Shown: positions 34,264 to 43,577, counted from the first letter of the stretch. The stretch is 61,806 bases of DNA from Prosthecobacter sp. (GCA_017853885.1 JAFMIR010000022.1:1-61806); one strand, 5' to 3'. The notes: a model not told the origin generated them from the sequence alone. Numbers and translations: made by a program.

Positions 34264-35259
34264 ATGAAAACTGAAAACTGGAAACTGGAAAACCGACTTC
34301 TGCATACCAAGGCATACAGCAACCCATTTACCATTTTCAATTCCTCTCGCCGCGCCAATCAAGGCTCCGCTCTCATGCTCATGATGTGGGCCATCCTGCT
34401 CATGTCTGTTACCGTTTTGGGTGTGGTGGAATACATTCGTGCCAGCGCAGCGGAAAGCGTGCAGGCAGCGTATCAATTCAAGGCGCTGCACCTCGCTGAG
34501 AGTGGTCTGGCGGTCGGCCTGCATCCGAGCACACGCCGAGGCGATTTGGTTTTGAAGCAAAAGATCGGTCCAAACAGCGGCTTTGATGTGGTCATCAACT
34601 ACGAAGGGGCCCGCATTCCAATCAATTACGCTACGGACGAACGCCTTCGCGAGGCCATTTACAACCTCTTCATCCACTGGCAGCTTAATGCCGAAGAAGC
34701 GGGTATTGCCGCAGATTCACTAGCAGACTGGATCGACAATGACGACAACGCCCGTGCCAATGGCGCTGAGCAGGAGCAATATCAGAATCTCGGAATCTTC
34801 GACTCTCCTCGGAACCAAGGTTTTCTCCGTGTGGATGAAATGCTCCTCGTGCGAGGCATGGATGCCGTGGACCGAAAGAAACCAGACTGGCGCGAATACT
34901 TCAGCGTTTATGGTGAAGGCCAAATCGATCTTCGAACCGTCTTTAAAGACGTGCTTCTGGCGATCACCGGCAGCTCGGAGAACGACGTCGCACGCTTCAT
35001 CCGCGAACGCGATGGTGCGGATGGCATTCCAGGCACGGAAGACGACCGCCGCATCCGTGATGAGGAAGCCTACCAGCTGCTCGGCCTCGCCGGCGACAAG
35101 CTCAACGCCCTGCGCGCCATCCTCAACGACGATGACACAACCCTTCGCCGCATTACCAGCATCGGCTGGGTGGGAGAGAAGCGTGCCGAAATCATCGTTG
35201 TCACCCGTCGGAACAGCGAAACAGGATCGTTGACTTACCTCGGACGCATGGAGGAGTAG
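34264..35259 (+). CDS. Minor pseudopilin GspK-like
   Basis: A 331-residue protein with the GspK layout: a 34-residue leader, the transmembrane helix QGSALMLMMWAILLMSVTVL, a pseudopilin stalk (LHLAESGLAVGLHPS), and a large alpha-helical insert (LADWIDNDDNARANGAEQE). A region like the SAM-like fold of GspK follows (VDEMLLVRGMDAVDRKKPDW). The Gly-Ser cut site has no Glu at position 5, as is normal for GspK. The first codons are built from four near-identical 7-8 bp DNA repeats. Confidence 0.85.
   Translation: MKTENWKLENRLLHTKAYSNPFTIFNSSRRANQGSALMLMMWAILLMSVTVLGVVEYIRASAAESVQAAYQFKALHLAESGLAVGLHPSTRRGDLVLKQKIGPNSGFDVVINYEGARIPINYATDERLREAIYNLFIHWQLNAEEAGIAADSLADWIDNDDNARANGAEQEQYQNLGIFDSPRNQGFLRVDEMLLVRGMDAVDRKKPDWREYFSVYGEGQIDLRTVFKDVLLAITGSSENDVARFIRERDGADGIPGTEDDRRIRDEEAYQLLGLAGDKLNALRAILNDDDTTLRRITSIGWVGEKRAEIIVVTRRNSETGSLTYLGRMEE
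34265..34293 (+). repeat. Four tandem heptamer-like repeats in the GspK leader
   Basis: TGAAAAC, TGAAAAC, TGGAAAC and TGGAAAAC follow one another directly from the second base of the start codon. They encode Lys-Thr-Glu-Asn-Trp-Lys-Leu-Glu-Asn of the leader. Together with the hairpin at 32294 and the repeat at 32992 this shows that three adjacent pseudopilin leaders are made of short repeated DNA. Confidence 0.7.
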
Positions 35260-35363
35260 CGTCAGCAGGTTCGTTGGGGGCACAGGCTCATCTTGGCAAA
35301 AACCTGCCATCCAGCCGTTGCCGAATGCGCAATAGCCCTCCAAAGTGTGCCACTCTTTCACTT

Positions 35364-36815
35364 ATGAACGATCCAGCCACCGTTCTCATCGTTGATGATG
35401 AAAAACACACCCGAGATGGCTTGCGCCTTTCATTGGAAGACGATTTCGACTGTTACGTGGCCTCGAATGCGGCAGAAGCCATGGAGCACCTAAAGAACGA
35501 TAGCGTCGATGTGATGCTGACCGACCTCCGCCTCGGAGCGGATGACGGGATGAAACTCCTCGATGTCGCTTTGGCACTCCCAAAGCCTCCAGTGTGCATC
35601 ATGATGACGGCCTACGGCAGCGTGGACACAGCTGTCGAGGCCATGCGCCGCGGCGCCTATCACTTCGTCACCAAACCGTTGAACCTTGATGAGGTCGAAC
35701 TTCTCATCAAAAGAGCTCTTCGCAGCCGCAGCCTTGAGCATGAGAACGTGGCGTTGAAGCAGCAGGTAGAACGCAAATTCTCTATTGAGGGCATTCTAGG
35801 CCAGGCGGAGGTCATGAAGCCCATTTTGGACACGATCCAGCAGGTGGCACCCTCCCGTGCCACTGTGCTCATCGAGGGGGAAAGCGGCACCGGCAAGGAA
35901 CTCGTCGCCCGCGCCATCCACAACCTCAGCGGCCGACCCAAAGCCAACATGGTGGCTGTGCACTGTGCAGCCCTTTCTGCTCAGATCCTCGAAAGCGAAC
36001 TTTTTGGCCACGAAAAGGGAGCCTTCACCGGCGCTCAAGAAAGACGCATCGGCCGCTTTGAACAGGCTAACGGCGGCACGCTTTTTCTGGATGAAATTGG
36101 TGAAATAGATCCCAGCACGCAGGTGAAACTCCTCCGTGCCCTCGGTGAACAGACCATTGAACGGGTCGGCAGCAGCAAGCCCATCCAAATCAACGTTCGT
36201 GTGATTGCCGCCACGAACCGCAACCTCGCCAAAATGGTCGAGGAGGGCAAGTTTCGCGAAGACCTCTACTGGCGCCTACGCGTCGTCACCATCCACCTGC
36301 CACCGCTTCGAGATCGAAAAAGTGACATCTCTATCTTAGCGGATCACTTCCTCAAAGAGCTGGCCAAGGCCAACAGTAAACCCTATAAACCGCTAGGTGA
36401 TGATGCGCTGCCGTCGATGATGAAATATGACTGGCCGGGCAACATCCGTGAACTTCGTGCAGCTATCGAGCACGGCGTGGTCATGAGCAACAGCAGCCGT
36501 GTCATGCTCAAGCATCTCCCCGCTTACCTACTGAACCCTGGCGGCCTCTGGGTGCGGAAAACGCCCACGGCTGAAGCTCCTCTTGAACCCACACCCCAAG
36601 CAAAAAGCGATCTCGATGTCGAGGAGGCCGAGCATCAGCTCATCCTCACCGCTTTGCAGCGCAGTGGAAACAACCGCACCGTGGCCGCTGAACTCTTGGG
36701 CATGAGCCGCCGAACCCTTCAACGCAAGCTTAAGGAGATGAATATGGTCCGCACGCATCGCCGCCGGGTGAAAGTAGAAGCTGCCGCAGCCCAGCAAGTG
36801 CATCCAACATCGTAA
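35364..36815 (+). CDS. Sigma-54-dependent response regulator (NtrC family)
   Basis: A 483-residue regulator with three domains. The receiver (1-120) has VLIVDDEKHTRDGL, the phospho-acceptor Asp in MLTDLRLGADDGM, and the Lys in FVTKPLNLDE. The AAA+ part has Walker A GESGTGKELVARAIH and the sigma-54 contact loop GAFTGA in GHEKGAFTGAQER. The C-terminal Fis-type HTH has NNRTVAAELLGMSRRTLQRKL. The matching histidine kinase is not in the window. It follows the secretion genes on the same strand and could control them, but no -24/-12 promoter was found upstream by eye. The ATG at 35364 starts at the receiver; 35274 lies in a spacer. Confidence 0.94.
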   Translation: MNDPATVLIVDDEKHTRDGLRLSLEDDFDCYVASNAAEAMEHLKNDSVDVMLTDLRLGADDGMKLLDVALALPKPPVCIMMTAYGSVDTAVEAMRRGAYHFVTKPLNLDEVELLIKRALRSRSLEHENVALKQQVERKFSIEGILGQAEVMKPILDTIQQVAPSRATVLIEGESGTGKELVARAIHNLSGRPKANMVAVHCAALSAQILESELFGHEKGAFTGAQERRIGRFEQANGGTLFLDEIGEIDPSTQVKLLRALGEQTIERVGSSKPIQINVRVIAATNRNLAKMVEEGKFREDLYWRLRVVTIHLPPLRDRKSDISILADHFLKELAKANSKPYKPLGDDALPSMMKYDWPGNIRELRAAIEHGVVMSNSSRVMLKHLPAYLLNPGGLWVRKTPTAEAPLEPTPQAKSDLDVEEAEHQLILTALQRSGNNRTVAAELLGMSRRTLQRKLKEMNMVRTHRRRVKVEAAAAQQVHPTS

Positions 36816-36817
36816 AG

Positions 36818-36836
36818 GGCAGATTCTGCCACTTTT
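36818..36836 (+). terminator. Weak hairpin with T-run after the sigma-54 regulator
   Basis: GGCAG ATT CTGCC (36818-36830) is a 5-bp stem, two bases before TTTT (36833-36836). It begins three bases after the regulator stop and may end transcription of that gene. The stem is short, so this is a weak call. Confidence 0.35.
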
Positions 36837-36882
36837 CTCTGATTGCAGATGGGTTAACCTCTCTCATGATGCACATTGTCCC

Positions 36883-37353
36883 ATGGCAAGCATCACCAAC
36901 GAAAAACTTCTCGCGCATACCCAATGGCTCGATGGCAATACGAAGACAGGTCGTAGGCTGAATGAGACAGGCATGAATCTCGCCGGCGCGATCCTAAATG
37001 ATCTCAATTTGGCCAAGGCGCAATTTGTTGGCACCACCATGACAAAGGCCAATTTGGCAGGCACAAATCTCTCCGAGGCCAATCTCAGCGGTGCAAACCT
37101 TGACAGCGTCAACTTCTCCGGAGCCAATCTCAGCGGCGCGGACCTTGGCGGTGTCTCGTTGCGCAATGCCAACCTCAGTGGGGCGAATTTCCGCGGTGCA
37201 GACCTCTCTGGCGCGAATCTCGAAGGCTCGAATTTGACAAACGCCCATTTCACCGATGCTGACCTCAGCGCCGCGAACCTCAAGCGCACCATTCAGACGG
37301 GTCTGATCTTGAACGGTGCCAAGCTGGCAGGCACCGAAGGCATCGAAAGCTAG
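36883..37353 (+). CDS. Pentapeptide-repeat protein
   Basis: A 156-residue protein built mostly of A(D/N)LxG-type pentapeptides, starting with MNLAGAILNDLNLAK and continuing NLAGTNLSEANLSGANL and onward. It should fold into a right-handed four-sided beta helix with some 20 repeats. Roles known for the family range from DNA gyrase mimicry (Qnr, MfpA) to unknown. A short N-terminal helix (SITNEKLLAHTQWLDGNTK) precedes the repeats. No signal peptide is seen, so it acts in the cytoplasm. Its function cannot be told. Confidence 0.88.
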   Translation: MASITNEKLLAHTQWLDGNTKTGRRLNETGMNLAGAILNDLNLAKAQFVGTTMTKANLAGTNLSEANLSGANLDSVNFSGANLSGADLGGVSLRNANLSGANFRGADLSGANLEGSNLTNAHFTDADLSAANLKRTIQTGLILNGAKLAGTEGIES

Positions 37354-37491
37354 CCCTTATCTCCAAAAAGTCTGAATAGGCCAGTGAACGTGAAGGCTCT
37401 ATTGATATGGAACCCTCGAGACAGCGTCTCTGTCACACACTCCCTCGAAGGCAGAAGACACCCAGAATCAAATAGGCATTTTGAAAATACT

Positions 37492-38631
37492 CTAGGCGCT
37501 TGGCTTCGCCTCGGCCGGATTCCAAGCCTCCATCGCCAAACTCGCTGCGCCGAGAGCACCGGCGTCCCTGCCCAGAGAAGTCGGGCCGAGCCGAATGGGC
37601 GAGTGTTTCAGCTCAGGCATGAGCTCGAGGCTGCGTCTCATGATGTCATCGCAAAACCGCGTGCCCAAGGCGGCGAGGGTGCCATGCAGGAAGTAGCGGC
37701 GCGCATCGACGATCAACTGAATGACACCAAGAAGGCGGGCATAATCCGTGACCACTGCATCCCAAACTTCTCCACGCGAATCCGCGAGAGAGATGAGGGC
37801 AGCACGAAGATCCTCAGGAGGGCTGCTATCATGGTTCCCACTGAGCTTCTGCCATACGCTGCGCGCGGAAAAAGCCTCATGCACCTGCCGACGGCCGCCT
37901 TCCAGTGGCCACGGCAGCATGCCCACCTCACCCGCCGCATGGTGGGCCCCTGGCAGTAGACGCCCTGCTTTGACAATACCGAGTCCGAATCCCATTCGGG
38001 CCCGGACAACAACGAAGTCATCTTCGTCGCGCCCTTCTCCAAACCACTTTTCCGCGAGGGTAATGACATGGAGATTGTTTTCAACCAGCACACGTATGCC
38101 GAAGCGTTTCTGCAACTCCTGAGCAAGAGGCACCCGCTTCCAGTCTGGCTGAAACTGCGAATAAACAACCACTCCCTCGGCAGGATTTACCAAGCCCGGA
38201 GAACCGATACCGATGCCAAAACAAGGCCCGGTGGCGCCGTTGTGCAATTCACGTACCACCGCCTCAATTTTGTCGATCATCTGCGCGGCTGAAATCTCGG
38301 ATGGAAGAGATTCCTGCAAGTTCCATTCGAGTTTCCCGGCAAAATCAAGACGTGCCGCCTGAATGCGCCCGCCGGTGAATTCCACCCCCACAAACCAACC
38401 TGCTTGGCTCACCAATTTCAGAAGCCTTTTGGGCCTACCCGCGCTGCCACGCTCCAAGCCTGATTCGATGAGATAGCCGCTACGCACCAACTCATCGACA
38501 TGAATGCCCATCGTGGACGGAGCAATCTCCAGCAGGTGGGCCAGTCCAGCTCTGGCCTTGGCCCGACCACTCCGCACTTCACGCACGATGCGAGCCTGCA
38601 TGTCCTGTTGAGTCGATTTAAAAGTACGCAT
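37492..38631 (-). CDS. ROK-family transcriptional regulator with degenerate kinase site
   Basis: A 379-residue ROK protein with an N-terminal winged helix (ARAGLAHLLEIAPSTMGIHV, about residues 22-45) and a sugar-kinase-like fold. GIGIGSPGLVNPAEGVV is the nucleotide-binding loop, and VLVENNLHVITLAEKWFGEG is the sugar loop, where the usual catalytic Asp of ENDxN is Asn. The zinc motif CxCGxxGC is absent; AGEVGMLPWPLEGGRRQ stands in its place. I read it as a repressor responding to a sugar, not a kinase. It is convergent with the pentapeptide gene. Confidence 0.86.
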   Translation of the reverse strand: MRTFKSTQQDMQARIVREVRSGRAKARAGLAHLLEIAPSTMGIHVDELVRSGYLIESGLERGSAGRPKRLLKLVSQAGWFVGVEFTGGRIQAARLDFAGKLEWNLQESLPSEISAAQMIDKIEAVVRELHNGATGPCFGIGIGSPGLVNPAEGVVVYSQFQPDWKRVPLAQELQKRFGIRVLVENNLHVITLAEKWFGEGRDEDDFVVVRARMGFGLGIVKAGRLLPGAHHAAGEVGMLPWPLEGGRRQVHEAFSARSVWQKLSGNHDSSPPEDLRAALISLADSRGEVWDAVVTDYARLLGVIQLIVDARRYFLHGTLAALGTRFCDDIMRRSLELMPELKHSPIRLGPTSLGRDAGALGAASLAMEAWNPAEAKPSA

Positions 38632-38690
38632 GAACTCGACCCTTTTCCGCTGGACACAAAGCCGTCAAGCGGAAGCTCAAATACGAGAAA

Positions 38691-40403
38691 TCAGACGCTT
38701 GCCTTGACAGGCGAGCGGCGGTCGTCGCAGAAGAAGGTCTCCATGCGCTGGCGCAGATCCGCATAGAAGGTGCGAGCCATGTCTTCGAGCATGTCCGCCT
38801 TGAAAGCCAGGCCGCTGGTGGCTGCCGAGTCACGGGCGGCACGGATTTTTTCATCAAAGGCACGCTCCAACTCCATCAGATGCTCTAGGAACTCCTTCGC
38901 AGCACGCGAGCGATCCACACCCTCGATCAGCGCACGCTCCAACGGCTTGTGCTGTGTCAGGTGCAATAGCTTGCTCTCGGTGAGCTCTTTCATGTAGCGG
39001 TTGAAGCTGGTGAGAAAAGCTTGGCGCTCACGATCAAACTTCACCTCCTCACGGTCGAGTAAGGTGTCGTAGGGACCTGGCTTCGAGAAGAACTTCACCA
39101 CCAGCGGAATGGTGTCCACAAGCATGAATAACATCGTGAGAACGAGGTAAGCCACCAAGGCAAAGGTGCCTCCCTGCTGTCCCTTTTCGAAAAGTTCATG
39201 CAATGCGAGTGTTTGAGTAAGGATGTCACGCCGAGGCTCGGCGCGGAGGGTGGCGATGCGTGATTCCTCGTCTTTCACGAGTTGCCCCACCTCAGCATGT
39301 AGATTTTTAAGCTGAAGCAGCAGCGCATCAATCTGAGTCTTGAGCGTCTCTCGGATGGCGTTCTGCTGAGTGACAAATTGATCGGCCTGCTGCTGCTGCA
39401 CTTGATTCCTCAACAACTCAATGCGGTCTTTTTCCGCCTTCATGCGTGCGGCATCCTCGGCAGCTTTAGCATCCAAGGCAGCGTTCACACCATCCTCAGC
39501 GGCTTTGATCTCGGCGAGCAAGATCACGCGGCTCTTTGTCAGCGTATCAAGCACACCACTCAGGCGTGTGGATTCAGCACGTCGCCAGGTCAGTTGATCT
39601 TCTTGAATGCTTTTGGCCCGGGGTCCAAGTCCGATGATGCCGCTGCGCTGACCGTTCACCTCCCGCTCGAACTCCGTCTGCCAGTGATTGAGCTCAGCGG
39701 CCATTTTTTGGTAGTTCGCACTCATTTTTGCCATTTCACCATCAAGGGCTTCGAGTTTGGCTTTCAGTGGAGCGGAGGCTTCCGCCACCTTAACGTCACG
39801 CTCGGCTTTCGCCTTCTTCTCGTCCTCGGTGAGCGGCTTCTCGACCGGCTTGCCGTTTTCATCGAGAAACTTTGCGGTGAAGGTCGCATTCCAAGCCTCG
39901 CGCTGCTTGGCAATCTCACCCTCAAGGCTAGTGATGCGCGTCTCAACAGCCGCTTTCTGCTGCTTAGCCGTCTCGCGGGCCGCCTCGATCTCTTTTTGGC
40001 GATGGTCCTCTATCACGGAGGAAACAGTGTCTCTGAAAAGCAACAACGTGAGCGGATGCGAGATCGTGATACCCATCAGCGCAGCGACCACCATGCGCAG
40101 GCCAAACTGCGCCACCTTGCGGAAGAAGCTCTGGTAGGCGCGGTAGGTGGCCAGTAACGCGCGGTCAACCGTCAGGATGATGAAGGCCCACACGAGCGAA
40201 ACCGATGCGATGACCCACCAGTTGTCCGTGAGCGTGCTGAGCGCATAGGCGCAGGCAATGATGGCAAAAGTGCTCGGCACCAGCACCGTGGCCCCAAAGG
40301 CCACATACTTGCGTCGCTCCCAAGCTGGGCACGCCTCGAGATTGTCGGTGGAAGCGGCGGAAAGCCAGAAGAAGACACGTTCGAGGCGGTCGAGGAGATT
40401 CAT
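38691..40403 (-). CDS. DUF4407 membrane protein with long coiled coil
   Basis: A 570-residue protein. Four membrane helices are visible: about 35-60, 65-90 and 110-130 near the start, and AYLVLTMLFMLVDTIPLVV after residue 400. Between them is a coiled coil of some 250 residues rich in Glu, Lys and Ala (QKEIEAARETAKQQ and similar). The motif ILTVDRALLATYRAYQSF fits DUF4407, whose function is not established to my knowledge. The soluble part lies between the third and fourth helices. Start 40403 is favoured because the upstream GTG/ATG at 40430 adds only nine residues. Confidence 0.82.
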   Translation of the reverse strand: MNLLDRLERVFFWLSAASTDNLEACPAWERRKYVAFGATVLVPSTFAIIACAYALSTLTDNWWVIASVSLVWAFIILTVDRALLATYRAYQSFFRKVAQFGLRMVVAALMGITISHPLTLLLFRDTVSSVIEDHRQKEIEAARETAKQQKAAVETRITSLEGEIAKQREAWNATFTAKFLDENGKPVEKPLTEDEKKAKAERDVKVAEASAPLKAKLEALDGEMAKMSANYQKMAAELNHWQTEFEREVNGQRSGIIGLGPRAKSIQEDQLTWRRAESTRLSGVLDTLTKSRVILLAEIKAAEDGVNAALDAKAAEDAARMKAEKDRIELLRNQVQQQQADQFVTQQNAIRETLKTQIDALLLQLKNLHAEVGQLVKDEESRIATLRAEPRRDILTQTLALHELFEKGQQGGTFALVAYLVLTMLFMLVDTIPLVVKFFSKPGPYDTLLDREEVKFDRERQAFLTSFNRYMKELTESKLLHLTQHKPLERALIEGVDRSRAAKEFLEHLMELERAFDEKIRAARDSAATSGLAFKADMLEDMARTFYADLRQRMETFFCDDRRSPVKASV

Positions 40404-40475
40404 GACACGTGATGGTGTGTGACCCCGCAAGTGTGGGGGGCCGGCTTCACAGCGTCAAGGTGGGATTTACCCTTT

Positions 40476-40500
40476 GCCTGCATCACCGCGGCAGGCTTTT
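40476..40500 (+). other. Hairpin with T-run in the gap before the Gfo/Idh gene
   Basis: GCCTGC (40476-40481) and GCAGGC (40491-40496) are followed by TTTT, which looks like a small intrinsic terminator on the plus strand. No plus-strand gene lies just upstream, so it might be an attenuator in the leader of the gene at 40688 or chance. Confidence 0.3.
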
Positions 40501-40687
40501 CGTGCTACATTCCTGCTCCCACCGAGACCTCTTTCAAGGCAACTTAATCTAACTTGAACGCCATCCAAGCCAGCGTGAGCCAACCCCAGCATGATGTTGC
40601 TAATCAAAGCTTTCACAGCATTGGCGAGCCTCGAACTGCCTACAGGCCTCGAAATGAGCGTCGTGCAAAGAGCGTATTCCACGCATC

Positions 40688-42139
40688 ATGAACATACCCA
40701 CCACCTCACGCCGTCGTTTTCTCGCCACCTCGCTTGCCGGCACAGTCTCAATTCCAGCCTGGTCAGCGCCTCTTGGTGCCAACGGAGACATCCGCGTGGC
40801 GGTGATCGGCTTCCGAGGGCGTGGTGGCGGTCATATCAAGGAACTGCTCAAGATTCCAGGTGTTCGCGTCGTGGCGCTTTGTGATGTGGATCAGTCGGTG
40901 ATTGACAAGCGGGTGGCGGAACTCGCCAAGGACAACGTTCAGGTGAAAACTTACCGAGACTTCCGGCAGTGTTGTGCGGACAAGGACGTGGATGCGGTGA
41001 CCATCGCCACGCCGAACCACAGCCATGTGTTGATCGCATTGACGGCCCTCCAGCATGGCAAGCACGTCTATGTCGAGAAGCCCGTCAGTCATAACTTGAT
41101 TGAAAGCGCCAAATTGATGGCCGCCGCCACCCGAGCAGCCTCAAAAGGAATCATCGTGCAGCATGGCATGCAACGCCGCTCGGATGAAGGATGGGCTGCT
41201 GCCATGGAATGGGTCAAGGCAGGTCACATCGGCAAACCCAAGCTCTCTCATGCCCTTGTGCATGGTCTGCGCATGAGCACCGACAAGGTGGATGCCGCCC
41301 AGCCGCCGCCTTCCAGCGTGGATTACAAATTGTGGTCCGCCCCGCGGCCGGAAATGCCTGTCATGCGCAAGCAGTTTCACTACGACTGGCATTGGCAGTG
41401 GCCGTATGGAAATGGCGATATCGGCAACCAAGGCCCGCATCAATATGACGTGGCAAGATGGGCACTGGGTGATCCCGACGCACTCCCCCGACGCGTGATG
41501 AGCTTTGGCAACCGTTGGGGCTACAGCGACGACGGCCACAGCGCGAACTGTCAGATCGCTTTTCACCCTTACGAGCCTGTGCCGCTCATCATGGATATGT
41601 TTGGCCTGCCCTCGCGAAACGTGGACCCGAAGAGCGGTGAGCCCCCCTATAAAGGGATCCGCACCGGCAACATCATCCACTGCGAGGGTGGCTACGTGGC
41701 GGAGTCCAAGGCCTACGACACCGAGGGTAAGACTCTCACCAAGTTCGAAAACTTCCTCACTGGTCCGGATCACATGAAGAACTTCATCGACAGCATTCGC
41801 GCCGGAAAATACACGAAGGATGTGCTGCACATCCGCCACGGTCATCACGCAGCATGCCTAGCGCATCTGGCAAATGTGTCTTACCGTCTCGGCAAGGCGT
41901 TGAAGGCCCAGGAGGTCCGCGAGCGCCTCGAGGGCGACAAATTGGGCCAGGACTTGTATGCGGAGTTCCTCAAAAATCTTGCCAATAACGGCATCGACCT
42001 TAATGCCCAGCCGATCCTCACCGGACCGTGGCTTGATTTCGATCCCGTCACGCATCAATTCACCGGCGAGTTTGCTGCGGAGGCCAACAAGCTCTGCGTC
42101 GAGGATTATGCAGCAGGCTTTGAATTGCCTGAGGTGTGA
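40688..42139 (+). CDS. Tat-exported Gfo/Idh/MocA oxidoreductase, second copy
   Basis: A 483-residue oxidoreductase with a clear twin-arginine signal (TTSRRRFLATSLAGTVSIPA) and the Rossmann motif IRVAVIGFRGRGGGH. Family blocks are HVLIALTALQHGKHVYVEKP and GNGDIGNQGPHQYDVARW. The protein is longer than the one at 7635 and belongs to a different subgroup. PVC genomes often carry many such exported oxidoreductases; their substrates (sugars, inositols) are mostly unassigned. It separates the two parts of the secretion gene set. A 284-bp gap precedes it. Confidence 0.92.
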   Translation: MNIPTTSRRRFLATSLAGTVSIPAWSAPLGANGDIRVAVIGFRGRGGGHIKELLKIPGVRVVALCDVDQSVIDKRVAELAKDNVQVKTYRDFRQCCADKDVDAVTIATPNHSHVLIALTALQHGKHVYVEKPVSHNLIESAKLMAAATRAASKGIIVQHGMQRRSDEGWAAAMEWVKAGHIGKPKLSHALVHGLRMSTDKVDAAQPPPSSVDYKLWSAPRPEMPVMRKQFHYDWHWQWPYGNGDIGNQGPHQYDVARWALGDPDALPRRVMSFGNRWGYSDDGHSANCQIAFHPYEPVPLIMDMFGLPSRNVDPKSGEPPYKGIRTGNIIHCEGGYVAESKAYDTEGKTLTKFENFLTGPDHMKNFIDSIRAGKYTKDVLHIRHGHHAACLAHLANVSYRLGKALKAQEVRERLEGDKLGQDLYAEFLKNLANNGIDLNAQPILTGPWLDFDPVTHQFTGEFAAEANKLCVEDYAAGFELPEV

Positions 42140-42257
42140 TTTCATCACTTACCGATAAAGTTTTTTTGGCTTCAGCCTAGCAACGGCCATATCGACGATG
42201 ATGCCCGACCTTGTCGGCTCCATGTTGTGCGTGGTGAGGCACACTCCAAGCCAGACA

Positions 42258-42301
42258 CAGGGAAAAATCCGAGCCTCCGTTCGGATGCATTTCCCTGTTT
42301 T
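42258..42301 (+). terminator. Strong stem-loop with T-run after the Gfo/Idh gene
   Basis: Arms CAGGGAAA..ATCCGA and TCGGAT..TTTCCCTG (42258-42297) form a long hairpin with a small internal loop, followed directly by TTTT. It lies 119 bases past the stop of the oxidoreductase and 65 bases before the GspL-like start. It may end transcription or act as an attenuator. Confidence 0.5.
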
Positions 42302-42365
42302 CCAGCGCAACTTCGCCCTTGCCTCAACGTTCTTACGCGGCCTTTTTCCATCTTTCTTTTTTCGC

Positions 42366-43577
42366 ATGCCTGCTGCCACACTCCTTCTCCCAGCTTCCGA
42401 CAACAGTTGGCGAGTTTGGAAGCCCTGCGCGAAGAGCAGCAGCGAGTTGGTGGATACGCCGGCGAATGCCGAGCACCTTGCTAACTCTCTGCTCATCGGG
42501 CTCCCGGCCGCGGCCTGCCGCACCATCGGCCTTCTCGTGCCCAAGGCCGATGATGACGTGATGGAGCAGCTCGTGGTGACTCATCTGGAGCGTCGTGGCC
42601 TGAAGCTCAATCAGGACAAGAAGGGTAAAAACTACCGCTGGCATTCTCTTGGCCAAACTGGCGGACAAGCCATTCTAAGTGTTGACGTGTTGGCCGAGCC
42701 TTTTCCCGAGAAATTGGCGGCCACGAATGCACAGGACTATACCGCAGCGCTACGCTTGACGGAACTGCCACCGGATCAAATCGTCATCCTTGAGGAGCAG
42801 GGAGATCTGGTCCTCGCTGCGAGCCATCGCGGCAATCTCTACCACAGTCACATTTTCGCTCAGGCACCGGCCTCGGATGAGTTGCTAACGTTGGAGATCA
42901 CCCTCGCAAAACTGGCCATCGAAACAGATCTTGGAGAAGGTTGCATCAACAGCATCTCAATTGTGAGCGATGCTTTAGACCCAGCGCTCGCCAGGCATCT
43001 CACTCACTCACTGGGCATGCCCGTGACGCATGTGACCTCTCTGGCACCCAAAGCAGAGCTCGACACGCATGGCTGGACGAAGCTGTTACCCGCTGCGGTT
43101 CGCACCGCGCAATCCGCCGCCGCTGCGCGCAGCAAGCTGATTCGGTGGACGCTGCTTGGCTGCGGGCTCATCGTTTCGCTGCTCTTCCTTGCCTATGCCT
43201 ACCTCGTGTCCCTTGAACGCCATGCGGCCGATATTGAGCAGCAAGTGGAACTGATTCGCGAGCCTGCCGAGGCCGTGCGTGAGACGGCGGAGCGCTGGAA
43301 GTCGTATGCACCTGCGGTCGATTCTCAGCGCTACCCAATGTTTCTACTGGCAGAGGTGACGCGACTCATGCCCGCCACAGGGATCGTGATCCGCAAATTT
43401 GAAGTCAAAGGAGGAGAAATCGAAATCCGTGGCGAGGCACGGGACGCGCAACTTGCCTTCCAGTTCATCGAGGACTTCAAAAAGAACAAAGTTCTCTCCC
43501 GCTACATTTGGACGAACCCCCGACCGGAGGTCAAAGGTACCACAGCTACCTTCCGCGCCCAAGGCAAGCTCCCCTAA
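42366..43577 (+). CDS. Secretion platform protein, GspL/PilN-like
   Basis: A 403-residue protein with a cytoplasmic N-terminal part of about 255 residues that resembles the actin-like domain of GspL/PilM (ATLLLPASDNSWRVWK, QIVILEEQGDLVLAASHRG, LEITLAKLAIETDLGEG). A single membrane helix (TLLGCGLIVSLLFLAYAYLV) and then a coiled coil and a ferredoxin-like periplasmic domain of the PilN/GspL type follow. With the next gene it would form the L-M pair of the type II secretion inner-membrane complex. The ATG at 42366 is chosen because the earlier frame from 42198 crosses the hairpin and has no family match. Confidence 0.72.
   Translation: MPAATLLLPASDNSWRVWKPCAKSSSELVDTPANAEHLANSLLIGLPAAACRTIGLLVPKADDDVMEQLVVTHLERRGLKLNQDKKGKNYRWHSLGQTGGQAILSVDVLAEPFPEKLAATNAQDYTAALRLTELPPDQIVILEEQGDLVLAASHRGNLYHSHIFAQAPASDELLTLEITLAKLAIETDLGEGCINSISIVSDALDPALARHLTHSLGMPVTHVTSLAPKAELDTHGWTKLLPAAVRTAQSAAAARSKLIRWTLLGCGLIVSLLFLAYAYLVSLERHAADIEQQVELIREPAEAVRETAERWKSYAPAVDSQRYPMFLLAEVTRLMPATGIVIRKFEVKGGEIEIRGEARDAQLAFQFIEDFKKNKVLSRYIWTNPRPEVKGTTATFRAQGKLP

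Noticed and set aside
36883..37353. Repeated DNA in the pentapeptide gene as a CRISPR or satellite
   Set aside because: The 15-base periodicity comes from the repeated amino-acid pattern; spacers and constant repeats are lacking.
39378..40157. 259-codon plus-strand frame opposite the DUF4407 gene
   Set aside because: Reading through an Ala/Glu/Lys-rich coiled coil on the opposite strand gives long chance frames; no start signal or domain.
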